From: Lysobacteraceae bacterium CU05-9
GTDB lineage: Bacteria; Pseudomonadota; Gammaproteobacteria; Xanthomonadales; Xanthomonadaceae
Reading direction: 5' to 3'
Assembly (NCBI GenBank): GCA_007556525.1
Contig: SWJS01000001.1
Location: 340,346-404,345, forward strand
DNA length: 64,000 bases
Within the stretch, counting starts at the first letter, position 1. Every line of letters begins with the position of its first letter. The notes beneath the pieces were generated by a model. The model was not told where the DNA came from. It did no database searches and worked only from the letters and a program-made list of their open reading frames with translations. The position numbers and the translations under genes were made by a program. Of this stretch, positions 33,871-43,941 are shown piece by piece.

Positions 33871-36741
33871 TTAGAACTTGTAGGTCAACGTGATGTTGTA
33901 GCGGCGACCCAGAGGATCAGCGCCCTTATAGCCGTTGAAGAACGGATAACCTGTTTGGCTTGGATCTTCACGATACTGGCTGTTTGTAAGGTTGATAATC
34001 GCGAAGTTTAGAGACATATTTGGATTGATTCGACGGTCAACTGTCAGATTGTATGTCGTCCAAGCTGGAAGGCGCCAATGGAAAGGCGTACCGGCAGCAT
34101 TAGTACCGTTTGCGCGTGCCGCGGAGAAGATCGAGCCCAATCGCGTGCCGAGCAACGTAAACGTCCAGTCATTACGGGAATAGGAGATATTGCCACGCAC
34201 ACGGCTACGTTGATAAGTATACGTATCGCGGTAATCGATCAAATCATCTTCGACATTTTCCTTGTATTTATCGGTCAACACCAACGTGTAACCAATTCCA
34301 TACCGAAGGCGTCCATATTGACCCCAGTCGGTGCGGAAGTTCAAGGTGCCGTCGATTCCGCTCGTATCACTCATTGCCGTGTTGATATATGCGGAATTGA
34401 TGCGTTGAATACGAGTTTGCGGATCGCTGCCACGGACAACGAAGCTGAGAATCTGTTCGCAGTATGCAGGCGTTGGTGCTGGACGGCTATCCATGTATCC
34501 ACCCATGCGACAAGCTGCTTCCGCTTCAAGAATCGTACCGCTTGACAATTGGGATGCTGCATCCGTCAGTTGAATACGGTAGTAATCCAGCGACAAGTTG
34601 ATGCCATCTGCAACGTCCCACACAAATCCGGTTGTCAAAGATTTACCACGCTCTTCGCGAAGCCCCTTGTTGCCAGCAACAAGTGTCTGCGAAGTATAAA
34701 TCGTTGGATCGCCGCTTGCATTACACTTGTCGTACGTACGTTTGCCGAGGTCAGCCGCGACGCCTGTGCCTGAGTAGCATGCGTACTCGTCTAAGATTGT
34801 GGAGTACGATGCGGCACCTTTCGCATAAACCATTTGCATATCAGGTGCACGGAAGCTTGTCGCGTAACTTGCACGCATCAAGAATGTGTCAACAGGACGA
34901 TATTCCAGTCCTAGGTTATACGTGAATGCACCGCCGATGTCAGACGCATCGTTGTACTTATCGTAACGGCCAGCGACCTGACCCGTAACATTCTTTGTCA
35001 ATGGCACTCTAAGTTCTGCACCGATTGCGAAGCGGTCGCGAGTACCTTGAGTACGGCCAGAGCTTGAAAGGTTATAGATGGTCTGTTCATCCAATGGACG
35101 AAGTTGATCCGTACGTGGATCCGATTTGAGATCTACTGTTTGGCGAACAGCTTCAATGACGCCCGCGAAGCCAAGTGCACCCGCTGGAAGCTGCATCAGA
35201 TCACCGGAAGTCGTGAGCTGCAATGATTGCGAAGTGGTTGCGGCTTCATTAATAACGCGAGTTGAATGCGCGGCATAATCCGCTGCCGTCCAGGGCCTTG
35301 TCCATTCTGCGCGGTTCAATGTGTAGACTGGATATCCCGAAAAGAAACCGTTTTGTTTGCCAAGGAACAGGTCATGCATACCCTTTGACAAGAGTCGTGG
35401 CATATCCGACTGGTATTCATAGCGAGAATACTGTCCCGTCAAATCCCAATCGAAGCGATCCGCGAAAGTACCAGTCAATCCGGCGGTGATGTCCCAAGTC
35501 TTCTCGTCATATCGCGTCGTAACCGCGTCAGCGCCGCCCAGTTCCCACGGATTAAAAGTGCGTTGCAATGTAATCAGTCCGCCAAACGACGGATCGTAGT
35601 AATAACCATTAGTTGAGCCGCCAGAGCTAGACTTCATGAATTGGTCGCTGGAAGTCGCCCAGAACTCTGAACCACCGCTCGACGCGGCTTTGCTCTTATA
35701 GAATGTGGAGCTGACCCACAACGATGTGGAGTCAGTTAGCTTCTTCTCAACGCGACCATACATCGAGCCATAATTGTACAAGTTCGAAATGGAGCGCGAG
35801 CCTGGACGAGTGAATTCTCCGCAGAAGTTTCCGCGAGTAGTATTTGTCCAATTTGTATAGCCAAACGCATCACAAACGGCTTGCCCAGGATAGTAAGCGT
35901 TTTGGTTAACTCGTTGTCCGACCCCAGTACCTACCGAGTTGCCGCGAATCGCCACGAGCGCAAGCGAGGGAGCAGTTAGCAGTCCAAGCGGTCCCTTGCG
36001 CGTGTCTGAGAGGAACTCACGATCCGAGCCGAAAACTGGCCACGTTTTTCCTGTCTGGAAGGCCCACAAAGCATTCCAACTATCGCCAACCTTGCCGCCA
36101 CTGTATTCGACGTTATAGTTATCGCCGCCGCCTTCTTCCGTCGTGCCGACGCGAAGGCGAAGCGTATTACCGTCAAAGTTTTTACGAGTTACGATGTTGA
36201 CCACACCCGCTACAGCGTCCGACCCGTAAATCGCTGAGGCGCCACCGGCGAGGACTTCCGTTCGCTCAATGATGGCGCTTGGAATCGCACGAACGTTAAC
36301 GATGTTATTGGAATTATTGTATGGTTGCGGATACTGCGCAGGGCGACGTCCATCGACTAGCGTCAACGTGTAACCAGGGCCGAGAGCGCGAAGGTTAATG
36401 ACTTGGGCGTTAGGTGTGAAGCCAGTGACTGCCAAGTCACCGGTGAAGTTCTGCGACGTGCCTTGGTTGAGAGTCTGCAACATGTCTGCAACCGTGTTTA
36501 AGCCTTCGCGTTCCATTTCAGTGCGCGTGACCACTGTTACCGGTGCTGGACCCTCGACTTTGGCGCGCTTAATGCGCGAGCCGACGACGGTGACTTTACC
36601 GACGCTCTTGGCTTCTTCTGTCTTTTTGTCATCCGATGACGATGTGGATGTTGATGTGCTCTGTGCGAATACCGGTGCGGCAGCCAGCAGAGCCAAGGAA
36701 GTCAGAATGCCGACTGCCAATGGATTGCGACGTGATGTCAT
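33871..36741 (-). CDS. TonB-dependent outer membrane receptor
   Basis: A 956-residue receptor. A signal peptide (LTSLALLAAAPVFA) is followed by a Ser/Thr-rich stretch, a TonB box-like VGKVTVVGSR, the plug domain (PAPVTVVTRTEMEREG to SAIYGSDAVAGVVNIVTRK, residues 66-180) and a long beta-barrel ending in NITLTYKF with a terminal aromatic. It belongs to the large-barrel group common in Xanthomonadaceae, often carrying peptides, sugars or siderophores; the ligand is unknown. GAGG lies about ten bases before the ATG. Codon use looks less biased than in neighbours. A Fur-like site lies about 145 bases upstream, beside apbC. Confidence 0.9.
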   Translation of the reverse strand: MTSRRNPLAVGILTSLALLAAAPVFAQSTSTSTSSSDDKKTEEAKSVGKVTVVGSRIKRAKVEGPAPVTVVTRTEMEREGLNTVADMLQTLNQGTSQNFTGDLAVTGFTPNAQVINLRALGPGYTLTLVDGRRPAQYPQPYNNSNNIVNVRAIPSAIIERTEVLAGGASAIYGSDAVAGVVNIVTRKNFDGNTLRLRVGTTEEGGGDNYNVEYSGGKVGDSWNALWAFQTGKTWPVFGSDREFLSDTRKGPLGLLTAPSLALVAIRGNSVGTGVGQRVNQNAYYPGQAVCDAFGYTNWTNTTRGNFCGEFTRPGSRSISNLYNYGSMYGRVEKKLTDSTSLWVSSTFYKSKAASSGGSEFWATSSDQFMKSSSGGSTNGYYYDPSFGGLITLQRTFNPWELGGADAVTTRYDEKTWDITAGLTGTFADRFDWDLTGQYSRYEYQSDMPRLLSKGMHDLFLGKQNGFFSGYPVYTLNRAEWTRPWTAADYAAHSTRVINEAATTSQSLQLTTSGDLMQLPAGALGFAGVIEAVRQTVDLKSDPRTDQLRPLDEQTIYNLSSSGRTQGTRDRFAIGAELRVPLTKNVTGQVAGRYDKYNDASDIGGAFTYNLGLEYRPVDTFLMRASYATSFRAPDMQMVYAKGAASYSTILDEYACYSGTGVAADLGKRTYDKCNASGDPTIYTSQTLVAGNKGLREERGKSLTTGFVWDVADGINLSLDYYRIQLTDAASQLSSGTILEAEAACRMGGYMDSRPAPTPAYCEQILSFVVRGSDPQTRIQRINSAYINTAMSDTSGIDGTLNFRTDWGQYGRLRYGIGYTLVLTDKYKENVEDDLIDYRDTYTYQRSRVRGNISYSRNDWTFTLLGTRLGSIFSAARANGTNAAGTPFHWRLPAWTTYNLTVDRRINPNMSLNFAIINLTNSQYREDPSQTGYPFFNGYKGADPLGRRYNITLTYKF

Positions 36742-36870
36742 AAAAAATTAACCTCAATAGAATAGAAATCGGGAGGAGGAATTACTCCCTGAATCTGAAG
36801 TTAACACAAACTCTGGGGGTTTGTGAGTTTTTCGTGAAAAAAGTCGAATTATTTCGGTGAAGCCCCCATG

Positions 36871-36902
36871 TATACTGGTTATTACAAATGAGAATCAATC
36901 TT
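36871..36902 (+). promoter_or_regulatory. apbC promoter with Fur-like half site
   Basis: TATACT (36871-36876) is a good -10 box placing the start near 36884. Directly downstream, ATGAGAATCA (36888-36897) is identical to the core of the classical Fur consensus, although the other half (ATCTT) is poor: 13 of 19 positions match in all. Binding here would cover the transcription start of apbC. Confidence 0.4.
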
Positions 36903-36906
36903 AATA

Positions 36907-37758
36907 ATGTCTAACTCAGTCGCACGGCACCAAGTCCAAGGGGAGCTGAAACCGCTTCCATCCATCCGAAACATCATCGCAGTCGGCTCCGGAAAGGGTG
37001 GGGTTGGCAAGTCCACCACCACCGTCAACCTCGCCGCAACGATCGCCGGACAAGGTTATCGCGTCGGCATTCTCGATGCGGACATCTACGGCCCCAGCAT
37101 CCCGATGATGCTCGGTGTCCACGGCAAACCGCAGAGCGAGGACGGCAAGCATATTGAAGCCATGCAAGGTCACGGGATGTCGGTGATGTCGATTGGGTTT
37201 TTGGTTGAGGAAGACACGCCGATGATCTGGCGCGGTCCGATGGCGACCTCGGCATTGGGCACCTTACTGAATGACACGCTGTGGCCGGAGCTGGATTTTT
37301 TGTTCGTTGATCTGCCGCCGGGAACGGGTGATATCCAATTGACACTGGCTCAGAAAATCCCTGTCGCCGGCGCCGTCGTCGTCACTACGCCACAGGATGT
37401 CGCGACGTTGGATGCGCGCAAGGCGTTGAAGATGTTCGAGAAGGTCGACATCCCCGTGCTCGGCGTCGTCGAAAACATGGCGCTCCACGTGTGCTCGAAT
37501 TGCGGGCATGCGGAGGCGATTTTTGGCGAGGGTGGTGGCGCGCAAATGGTCGAGAATTACGGCGTGCGTATGCTTGGTCAATTACCGTTGCAAAAAAACA
37601 TCCGCATCCAAGGCGATCTCGGCACTCCGATCGTTCTTGCCGCACCGGACAGCGAAGCCGCACTTGCATACCGCAATGTCGCCGCGAATCTCCTTGACGC
37701 CTTAAGCCTTCGGCCTACACAGAGAGGAACGTTGGACATCAACGTTTTGTCGGAATGA
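36907..37758 (+). CDS. apbC: Iron-sulfur cluster carrier ATPase ApbC (Mrp)
   Basis: ApbC/Mrp is a P-loop ATPase that carries [4Fe-4S] clusters. The 283-residue protein has the deviant Walker A GSGKGGVGKST (residues 27-37), LDADIYGPSIPMMLG, DLPPGTGDI (Walker B region) and the cluster-binding CSNC (VCSNCGHAEAIFGEGGG). The N-terminal MIP18-like domain found in E. coli Mrp is absent. A Fur-like sequence overlaps the presumed transcription start, which would fit an iron-linked role. dcd follows after about 50 bases. Confidence 0.92.
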   Translation: MSNSVARHQVQGELKPLPSIRNIIAVGSGKGGVGKSTTTVNLAATIAGQGYRVGILDADIYGPSIPMMLGVHGKPQSEDGKHIEAMQGHGMSVMSIGFLVEEDTPMIWRGPMATSALGTLLNDTLWPELDFLFVDLPPGTGDIQLTLAQKIPVAGAVVVTTPQDVATLDARKALKMFEKVDIPVLGVVENMALHVCSNCGHAEAIFGEGGGAQMVENYGVRMLGQLPLQKNIRIQGDLGTPIVLAAPDSEAALAYRNVAANLLDALSLRPTQRGTLDINVLSE

Positions 37759-37807
37759 GCCGATGACGGTATGCTAATGGCTGAATTTTTTTGAGAACTC
37801 CATTGCA

Positions 37808-38374
37808 ATGAGCATCAAGGCTGACCGTTGGATCCGCGAAATGTCCCAAAATCACGGCATGATCGAGCCCTACGAACCGGGTCAGGTCAAGCAAGTGGAT
37901 GGCAATCGCATCGTCAGCTACGGCACTTCGAGCTACGGCTACGACGTGCGTTGCTCGCGTGAGTTCAAGGTTTTTACCAACATCAACTCGACGATTGTGG
38001 ATCCGAAGGTGTTTGATTCGGGCAGCTTCGTCGACATCGAAGCCGATGAGTGCATCATCCCGCCAAACTCCTTTGCGTTGGCTCGCACGGTCGAATACTT
38101 CCGCATTCCACGCGACACGTTGGTTGTGTGCCTTGGCAAAAGCACCTATGCCCGCTGCGGCATCATCGTCAACGTCACTCCGCTGGAACCGGAGTGGGAA
38201 GGTCATGTGACGTTGGAGTTTTCGAACACGACGCCATTGCCGGCACGCATCTACGCGAACGAAGGTGTGGCGCAGATGTTGTTTTTCCAGTCCGACGAAA
38301 TCTGCGAAGTCTCGTACAAGGATCGCGGTGGGAAGTATCAGGGCCAGACGGGCGTGACGCTGCCGCGCACCTGA
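37808..38374 (+). CDS. dcd: dCTP deaminase
   Basis: Dcd converts dCTP to dUTP, the main source of dUMP for thymidylate in many gammaproteobacteria. The 188-residue trimeric enzyme has [12 protein letters not shown], the substrate loop [19 protein letters not shown] with the catalytic glutamate in [16 protein letters not shown], and GVAQMLFF. Length is standard. It ends 30 bases before a long imperfect hairpin shared with the facing HIT gene. Confidence 0.95.
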   Translation: MSIKADRWIREMSQNHGMIEPYEPGQVKQVDGNRIVSYGTSSYGYDVRCSREFKVFTNINSTIVDPKVFDSGSFVDIEADECIIPPNSFALARTVEYFRIPRDTLVVCLGKSTYARCGIIVNVTPLEPEWEGHVTLEFSNTTPLPARIYANEGVAQMLFFQSDEICEVSYKDRGGKYQGQTGVTLPRT

Positions 38375-38404
38375 TCGCTACGCGATAAATCTGAAACCTG
38401 ATTC

Positions 38405-38464
38405 ATGAGAAGGGAAATGGGAGAAGGGAATGCGAATTCCCTTTTCTTTTTTCCCTTTTCTCAT
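38405..38464 (+). terminator. Long imperfect hairpin between dcd and the HIT gene
   Basis: ATGAGAAGGGAAATGGGA plus GAAGGGAAT on the left pairs with AATTCCCTTTTC and TTCCCTTTTCTCAT on the right around a GCG loop. The T-rich right arm and the A-rich left arm suit a bidirectional terminator. The HIT stop codon lies within the right arm. The first 18 bases recur in the metG linker. Confidence 0.6.
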
Positions 38465-38859
38465 TTCAAGAACGTTTGAATTGAGTCGAGCAGGGCAGTG
38501 TCGTTGTATGGCACTGGCGGTGAGACGCCCCAGACGGGTCGCGGCCAGGCGGCGTCCGAGGTGCGGCGGGCGATGACGTGGATGTGGAGTTGCGGGACCA
38601 TGTTGCCGAGGGAGGCGACGTTGATTTTATCGAGGGTGACGCAGGCGCGCAGGGCGGCGCAGGCAAGGCGGATCTCGTCGTTGAGCTGAGCGGAGTCAGC
38701 CGAAGAGAGCTCGTCGATGTCGCGAATGTCTGCAACACGCGGGACGAGGATCAGCCACGGATACTGCGAATCGTTCATCAGCAAAACGCGGCACAGGGGC
38801 AGGTCGGCAACTTGTAACGTGTCGGCGGCGAGCTGCGGATGCAGGGCGAAATCGGGCAT
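38461..38859 (-). CDS. HIT domain protein
   Basis: A 132-residue HIT-fold protein, from ATG 38859 with GGA eight bases upstream (a longer frame begins at 38913). The signature region reads VPQLHIHVIARR, so the first histidine of the HxHxHxx motif is glutamine while the other two remain. LLMNDSQYPWLILVPR is the typical earlier strand. HIT proteins bind or hydrolyse nucleotide conjugates; activity of this variant is uncertain. It converges with dcd and is divergent from rimO. Confidence 0.8.
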   Translation of the reverse strand: MPDFALHPQLAADTLQVADLPLCRVLLMNDSQYPWLILVPRVADIRDIDELSSADSAQLNDEIRLACAALRACVTLDKINVASLGNMVPQLHIHVIARRTSDAAWPRPVWGVSPPVPYNDTALLDSIQTFLK

Positions 38860-38927
38860 GGCGAAATCCAACGGAGAGTGCAAACGTATAATAAGCGATT
38901 GAATTTTTGTCACGGTAATAAAGCGTT

Positions 38928-40259
38928 ATGTCCACCAATCAACCCAAAGTCGGTTTCGTCAGTCTCGGGTGCCCGAAGGCGCTGGTGGATTCTGAGCGGA
39001 TTTTGACGCAGCTGAAAGTTGAAGGTTACGACTTGTCGCCGTCGTATGACGATGCGGATGTGGTCGTGGTGAACACGTGTGGCTTCATTGATTCGGCGGT
39101 GCAGGAATCGCTTGATGCGATTGGTGAAGCGATTAACGAAAATGGCAAGGTGATCGTGACCGGTTGTCTCGGCAAGCGTCCCGATGATATCCGTGCGGTG
39201 CATCCGTCGGTGTTGAGCATTTCGGGTCCGCAGGATTATGCGTCCGTGATGAACGCCGTGCATGAAGTCATTGCACCGAAGCATGATCCGTTCGTCGATC
39301 TGTTGCCGGATTACGGCTTGAAGTTAACCCCGAAGCATTACGCGTATTTGAAAATTTCCGAAGGGTGTAATCATCGCTGCAGTTTTTGCATCATTCCTTC
39401 GATGCGTGGTGATCTCGTGTCGCGTCCGGTTGATGACGTGTTGCGCGAAGCGGAGAAGTTGGTGCGCGGTGGCGTGCAGGAATTGCTGGTCGTCTCGCAA
39501 GATACTTCGGCTTACGGCGTTGATGTGAAGTACATGGAACGTCAATGGCGGGACCAAACGTATCAGACCCGGATGAAGTCGTTGTGCGAAGGTTTGGGTG
39601 AGCTTGGTGTGTGGACGCGATTGCATTACGTGTATCCATATCCGCATGTCGACGACATCATTCCGTTGATGGCCGAAAACAAAATCCTTCCATACCTCGA
39701 CATTCCGTTCCAGCATGCGTCGCCTCGGATTCTTAAGGCGATGAAGCGTCCAGGTGCCGTTGATCGTTTGGTTGAGCGCATCGAGAAGTGGCGTTCGATT
39801 TCGCCGGATCTCACCATCCGTTCGACGTTTATCGTCGGCTTCCCTGGTGAGACCGAAGACGATTTCGAAATGTTGCTCGACTTCCTGGAAGAGGTGCAGC
39901 TCGATCGCGTCGGTGCGTTTGCGTATTCGCCGGTTGAAGGTGCGGCTGCGAATTTATTGGCGGATCCAGTGCCGCCAGAAGTTCAGCAGGAACGCCTTGC
40001 ACGCTTCATGGATTTGCAGGCGCAGATTTCTGCGGCGAAATTGCAGGATAAGGTTGGCACCGTGCAAACCTGTTTGGTTGATTCATTGGATGGTGATCTC
40101 GCCATCGCGCGCTCGAAGGCCGATGCACCGGAGATCGACGGCATCGTGCAGATCCAGAATGGTTTCGAAGCCGGCTTACGTCCAGGTGATTTCGTGGATG
40201 TCGAAATCATGGGTGCGGACGAGCATGATCTCTACGGTGAAGTTCCGTTCGACGATTGA
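38928..40259 (+). CDS. rimO: Ribosomal protein S12 methylthiotransferase RimO
   Basis: RimO adds a methylthio group to an aspartate of ribosomal protein S12. The 443-residue radical SAM enzyme has three N-terminal cluster cysteines C15, C51 and C80 ([24 protein letters not shown]), the SAM cluster CNHRCSFC near residues 147-154, and a C-terminal TRAM domain. RGDLVSRP and SAYGVDVKY are typical of RimO rather than MiaB. Its final 28 bases overlap the 3' end of greB on the other strand. Confidence 0.95.
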   Translation: MSTNQPKVGFVSLGCPKALVDSERILTQLKVEGYDLSPSYDDADVVVVNTCGFIDSAVQESLDAIGEAINENGKVIVTGCLGKRPDDIRAVHPSVLSISGPQDYASVMNAVHEVIAPKHDPFVDLLPDYGLKLTPKHYAYLKISEGCNHRCSFCIIPSMRGDLVSRPVDDVLREAEKLVRGGVQELLVVSQDTSAYGVDVKYMERQWRDQTYQTRMKSLCEGLGELGVWTRLHYVYPYPHVDDIIPLMAENKILPYLDIPFQHASPRILKAMKRPGAVDRLVERIEKWRSISPDLTIRSTFIVGFPGETEDDFEMLLDFLEEVQLDRVGAFAYSPVEGAAANLLADPVPPEVQQERLARFMDLQAQISAAKLQDKVGTVQTCLVDSLDGDLAIARSKADAPEIDGIVQIQNGFEAGLRPGDFVDVEIMGADEHDLYGEVPFDD

Positions 40260-40729
40260 TACGTCACGCTGACGACGTAAAACGAAGCTTGACCGCTCGG
40301 TAGATTGACGTCAACCGAATCATCGACGCGTCGCTTGAGCAACGCGCGCGCCATCGGTGAATCGACGCTGATGTAACCGGACTTCGGATCGGTTTCGTCG
40401 GGTCCAACGATGCGGTAGGTGACCATGTCGCCGCTATCCTCGTTCTCGAGTTCGACAGTTGCACCGAAAAAAATCGCTTGGGGATCGCTCGGCACGGTAT
40501 CTACAACGCGAAGGTCGGGCATGCGCTTACTCAAATAGCGCACGCGGCGGTCGAGTTCGCGGAGTTGTTTTTTGCGGTAGATGTATTCGGCGTTCTCGGA
40601 GCGATCGCCTTCCGCAGCCGCAGCCGTCAACGCCCTGACGATTTCAGGACGTTGTTCGCGCCAAAGCAAATTCAGTTCGTCGCGAAGGCGTTCGAAACCT
40701 TCGCGTGTAATCAAATTGGTGCTGGCCAT
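40232..40729 (-). CDS. greB: Transcription elongation factor GreB
   Basis: GreB enters the RNA polymerase secondary channel and stimulates transcript cleavage. The 165-residue protein has the coiled-coil NTD with the acidic tip [15 protein letters not shown] (D and E residues near 42-45) and the C-terminal FKBP-like domain with [40 protein letters not shown] favours GreB over GreA. Its ATG directly abuts the stop of the gene upstream on the minus strand (one-base overlap), so the two are probably one transcript. Confidence 0.92.
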   Translation of the reverse strand: MASTNLITREGFERLRDELNLLWREQRPEIVRALTAAAAEGDRSENAEYIYRKKQLRELDRRVRYLSKRMPDLRVVDTVPSDPQAIFFGATVELENEDSGDMVTYRIVGPDETDPKSGYISVDSPMARALLKRRVDDSVDVNLPSGQASFYVVSVTYQSSNGTSP

Positions 40730-42273
40730 TACTTACCGCGGAACAGTCCACCGAGGATGCCGCGCATGATTTGGTTGCCGATGCGACCGCCCATTTGGCC
40801 CCCAACTTGTTTGCCGAGCTTGCTGCCGATCGAACCCGCAGTTTGCTTCGCAACGGTTTCAACCACACCTTGGCGGCGACCGGAACCAAACAAAACATCA
40901 TGCAGGAAGCCGCCCGCGGACTTGTCTTCGTTCTTACCGGCGGGTTCCTTGGTTGCGGCAGGCGCTTGTGCAGTCTGCGCCGCTTGCGCCGCCTTCGCCG
41001 CCAGCATTTCTGCCGCGGATTCACGGTTGACCGTCTGGTTGTATTTCAAGCCATACGAGCTTTCATTGAGGATCTGCTGGCGTTCTGCATCTGTGATCGC
41101 ACCGAAGCGGCAACCCGGAGGCGCCATCAACGTGTACTCAACCGGCGTTGGCGTTGCATTGGCATCCAATGTGGATACCAAGGCTTCACCGACACCGAGT
41201 TTGGAGATCGTTTCCGCGACTTTGAGATTTGGATTTTGGACAAAAGTTTCCGCCGCAACCTTCACCGCCTTCTGGTCGCGTGGAGTAAATGCACGCAAGG
41301 CATGTTGAATGCGGTTACCTAGTTGACCCAGGATCGTCGATGGAACGTCATCCGGATACTGCGAGCAAAAGTAAACGCCAACGCCCTTCGAACGGATCAA
41401 ACGAACCACTTGTTCAACGCGTTGCTGCAGGGCAGGTGGCGCATTGTCAAACAGCAAATGCGCTTCATCGAACATGAAAACCAATTTCGGTTTCTCGAGG
41501 TCACCAACTTCCGGCAGCGTTTCAAACAATTCGGAGAGCATCCACAAAAGGAAGCTCGAATACAGCAGTGGCTTCAAAACCAACTGATCCGCCGCAAGAA
41601 TATTGATCACACCGCGACCATCTGATGTCGTGCGGATAATGTCCGACAGTTCCAACGCAGGCTCCCCGAAAAACTGATCGCCGCCATCATTCTCCAATCG
41701 CAACAACGAGCGTTGAATCGCGCCAACTGATTGTGAGGAAACGAGACCATACGTCGTCGAGATCGTCGTGCGTTCGTCAACGACCAATGCGAGCAACGCA
41801 CGCAAGTCAGCCAGATCGAGCAGCAGCAAACCACGGTCATCAGCAATCTTGAATACGATATCCAACACGCCCGACTGCGTGTCATTCAACTCAAGAATGC
41901 GGCTCAGCAGAGTCGGTCCGATTTCCGAGATGGTTGCGCGGACGGGGTGACCTTTCTGGCCATACAAATCCCAGAATGTCACCGGATTCGCGGCGTTGCG
42001 GAAATTGCTCATGCCGATCTGATCGATGCGCGCCTGCAGCTTGTCATTCATCGTGCCGGCTTCGGCCAGACCCGCAACGTCACCCTTCACGTCGGCCATG
42101 AAAACAGGCACACCAATTTTCGAAAATCCTTCCGCCAGCGTCATCAGCGACACCGTCTTGCCGGTACCCGTCGCGCCTGCAATCAGACCGTGACGGTTAC
42201 CGAACTTCGGCAGGAGAACAACGTCGCCGCTCTCAGGTGTGGTAATTGATTTGCCGAGCAGAATGGGATCCAT
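40729..42273 (-). CDS. HerA-like ATPase, DUF853 family (YjgR-like)
   Basis: A 514-residue FtsK/HerA-type P-loop protein. Walker A is GATGTGKT (residues 33-40), Walker [13 protein letters not shown] near 265, and an arginine-finger region is around [15 protein letters not shown]. The C-terminus is Ala/Gln-rich followed by a Gly-rich tail ([17 protein letters not shown]). Known as YjgR in E. coli; cellular role unknown, possibly a DNA translocase. greB follows with a one-base overlap. Divergent from the transglycosylase gene across 165 bases in which I see no clear operator. Confidence 0.85.
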   Translation of the reverse strand: MDPILLGKSITTPESGDVVLLPKFGNRHGLIAGATGTGKTVSLMTLAEGFSKIGVPVFMADVKGDVAGLAEAGTMNDKLQARIDQIGMSNFRNAANPVTFWDLYGQKGHPVRATISEIGPTLLSRILELNDTQSGVLDIVFKIADDRGLLLLDLADLRALLALVVDERTTISTTYGLVSSQSVGAIQRSLLRLENDGGDQFFGEPALELSDIIRTTSDGRGVINILAADQLVLKPLLYSSFLLWMLSELFETLPEVGDLEKPKLVFMFDEAHLLFDNAPPALQQRVEQVVRLIRSKGVGVYFCSQYPDDVPSTILGQLGNRIQHALRAFTPRDQKAVKVAAETFVQNPNLKVAETISKLGVGEALVSTLDANATPTPVEYTLMAPPGCRFGAITDAERQQILNESSYGLKYNQTVNRESAAEMLAAKAAQAAQTAQAPAATKEPAGKNEDKSAGGFLHDVLFGSGRRQGVVETVAKQTAGSIGSKLGKQVGGQMGGRIGNQIMRGILGGLFRGK

Positions 42274-42438
42274 CGTGATTTTCCAAGAAAAAAGACATCA
42301 ATTCCCCAGTTTACTGCCTTGTTCATCGAACTTGCCAGATGTCATTTCCAAAATGAACGTTGGGACCGCGGTTCACTTGTTCCGTGACGTACGTTTGCAT
42401 TACCCTGATCAGTTCCCGAGTCAAAGAGTTGCCACGTT

Positions 42439-43938
42439 GTGCTGAATAAGTCCAAGTTTGCGTTTGTCGTTTTTTCCGCCGCATTGATTGCCGGCCCCGC
42501 ATTTGCCGCGACCACACCGGCGCAATTGCAGAGTCAATTCAACTCCGCGTCGGAAGCGTATCGCTCCGCGGTTGAAGATCTTGCAGACGGCGACGAAACC
42601 GCGAGTGCGCGAGTGAAGCAACTCTCGGATCAGATGCAAAAGACCATCGCCGAATGCGGCAAGACCAAAGGCTGCGATCTCAACGGCATGCTGGCGAAGA
42701 ATTTCGAGTTGATCCGCTGGAGCGTCGCGATGTCCTCGGGTGAGGACATGATCGGTGAAGACGACGAAGATGGTGGTAAGGGTGTCGGTAATGCCTACAT
42801 GCCTGGCGGCGGTGCGGAAGTCGCAAATACCGATGCGGCCGAACTGCTCAGCACGAAGCGCAATCAATTCGCGCAGATGGTTCAGTACAACCCGGCGATT
42901 CAAGCCAGTATCCGCAAGTGGCTGACCGACATGCGCGGTTCGTTGATGAACTCGTACGAGAACTACCAATACATGCGCCAATATATTGCACCTGCTGCCG
43001 AGCAACACGGTCTGCCGGAAGCATTGATGTTCGGCATCATGGCGAAGGAGTCCAACGGCAAGGTGCACGTGTCTTCGCGCGCAGGTGCCGCTGGTCCGTT
43101 CCAGTTCATGCCGGCGACGGGTAAGCGTTTTGGCTTGGGTAATGACGGCACTGGTTTCGATACGCGTTTCGATCCGCGCCTGTCGTCGCAAGCAGCCGCA
43201 TCGTATCTCACGGAACGTATGGGCGAATTGAATCGTTCGATCGAAATGTCCCTCGCTGCGTATAACGGTGGTGAAGGTCGGGCGTTGCGAATTCACAAGG
43301 CATCGGGTGGCCAGAACTTCTGGAACGGCAACATTTACGATCAGTTTCCGTCCGAGACGCGTGATTACGTCCCAATGGTGATTGCCGCGGCTTGGATTTA
43401 CTTGCATCCGCGCGATTACGGTGTATATTTCCCGAAGGTGAGCGCACGTCCAACGACTTTCAAGCTGCAACAGCCATCATCGATGTATGAGTTGGCGATC
43501 TGCCTTGGCAACCGCGGTAGCCGTGATGGATACTTCCGCGCACTGCGTAATTTGAACCCACGTTATGAGGCCGACGGTTACTTGCCAGCAGGTACAACGT
43601 TGAACGCGACAACTCGCATTGCCGGTCTGTACAACAGCTATTGCGTCAATGGCAAGCGCGCACAGTTGACGAAGCAATTGATGCAAAGCCAGGTTCGCCA
43701 GGCGGTTGTTCGCGTCGGCAATTTCCAGACCGTGGAAGTGGATGGGTCTGCGAACGTGACGCCGGCATTGCCACCGCCACCAAAGACCTACAGCGTGCAA
43801 ACGGGTGAGACGTTGACGTCGATCTCAGCGAAGTTCCAATGTCCAATCGGACCGTTCGCAAGCGCTAACGGACTGACGGTAACGTCTGCGCTGAAGACCG
43901 GTCAGGTCCTGAAGCTCGAGACCTGTAACGCGCCGTAA
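42439..43938 (+). CDS. Lytic transglycosylase (MltD-like) with LysM
   Basis: A 499-residue exported protein starting with GTG. The signal peptide (FVVFSAALIAGPAFA) is followed by a helical N-terminal region of about 170 residues with no recognised domain, then the SLT fold: catalytic glutamate in MAKESNGKVHVS, GAAGPFQFMPATGKRFGL and LAAYNGGEGRA. A C-terminal LysM repeat (YSVQTGETLTSISAKF) binds peptidoglycan. It has one LysM and no lipobox, so it is periplasmic rather than a classical lipoprotein MltD. Cleaves glycan strands in wall turnover. It converges with psd, three bases apart. Confidence 0.86.
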   Translation: MLNKSKFAFVVFSAALIAGPAFAATTPAQLQSQFNSASEAYRSAVEDLADGDETASARVKQLSDQMQKTIAECGKTKGCDLNGMLAKNFELIRWSVAMSSGEDMIGEDDEDGGKGVGNAYMPGGGAEVANTDAAELLSTKRNQFAQMVQYNPAIQASIRKWLTDMRGSLMNSYENYQYMRQYIAPAAEQHGLPEALMFGIMAKESNGKVHVSSRAGAAGPFQFMPATGKRFGLGNDGTGFDTRFDPRLSSQAAASYLTERMGELNRSIEMSLAAYNGGEGRALRIHKASGGQNFWNGNIYDQFPSETRDYVPMVIAAAWIYLHPRDYGVYFPKVSARPTTFKLQQPSSMYELAICLGNRGSRDGYFRALRNLNPRYEADGYLPAGTTLNATTRIAGLYNSYCVNGKRAQLTKQLMQSQVRQAVVRVGNFQTVEVDGSANVTPALPPPPKTYSVQTGETLTSISAKFQCPIGPFASANGLTVTSALKTGQVLKLETCNAP

Positions 43939-43941
43939 TCG

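Noticed and set aside
42293-42345. GACATC/GATGTC inverted repeat between the HerA-like and transglycosylase genes
   Set aside because: Only six bases with a long spacer; likely chance.
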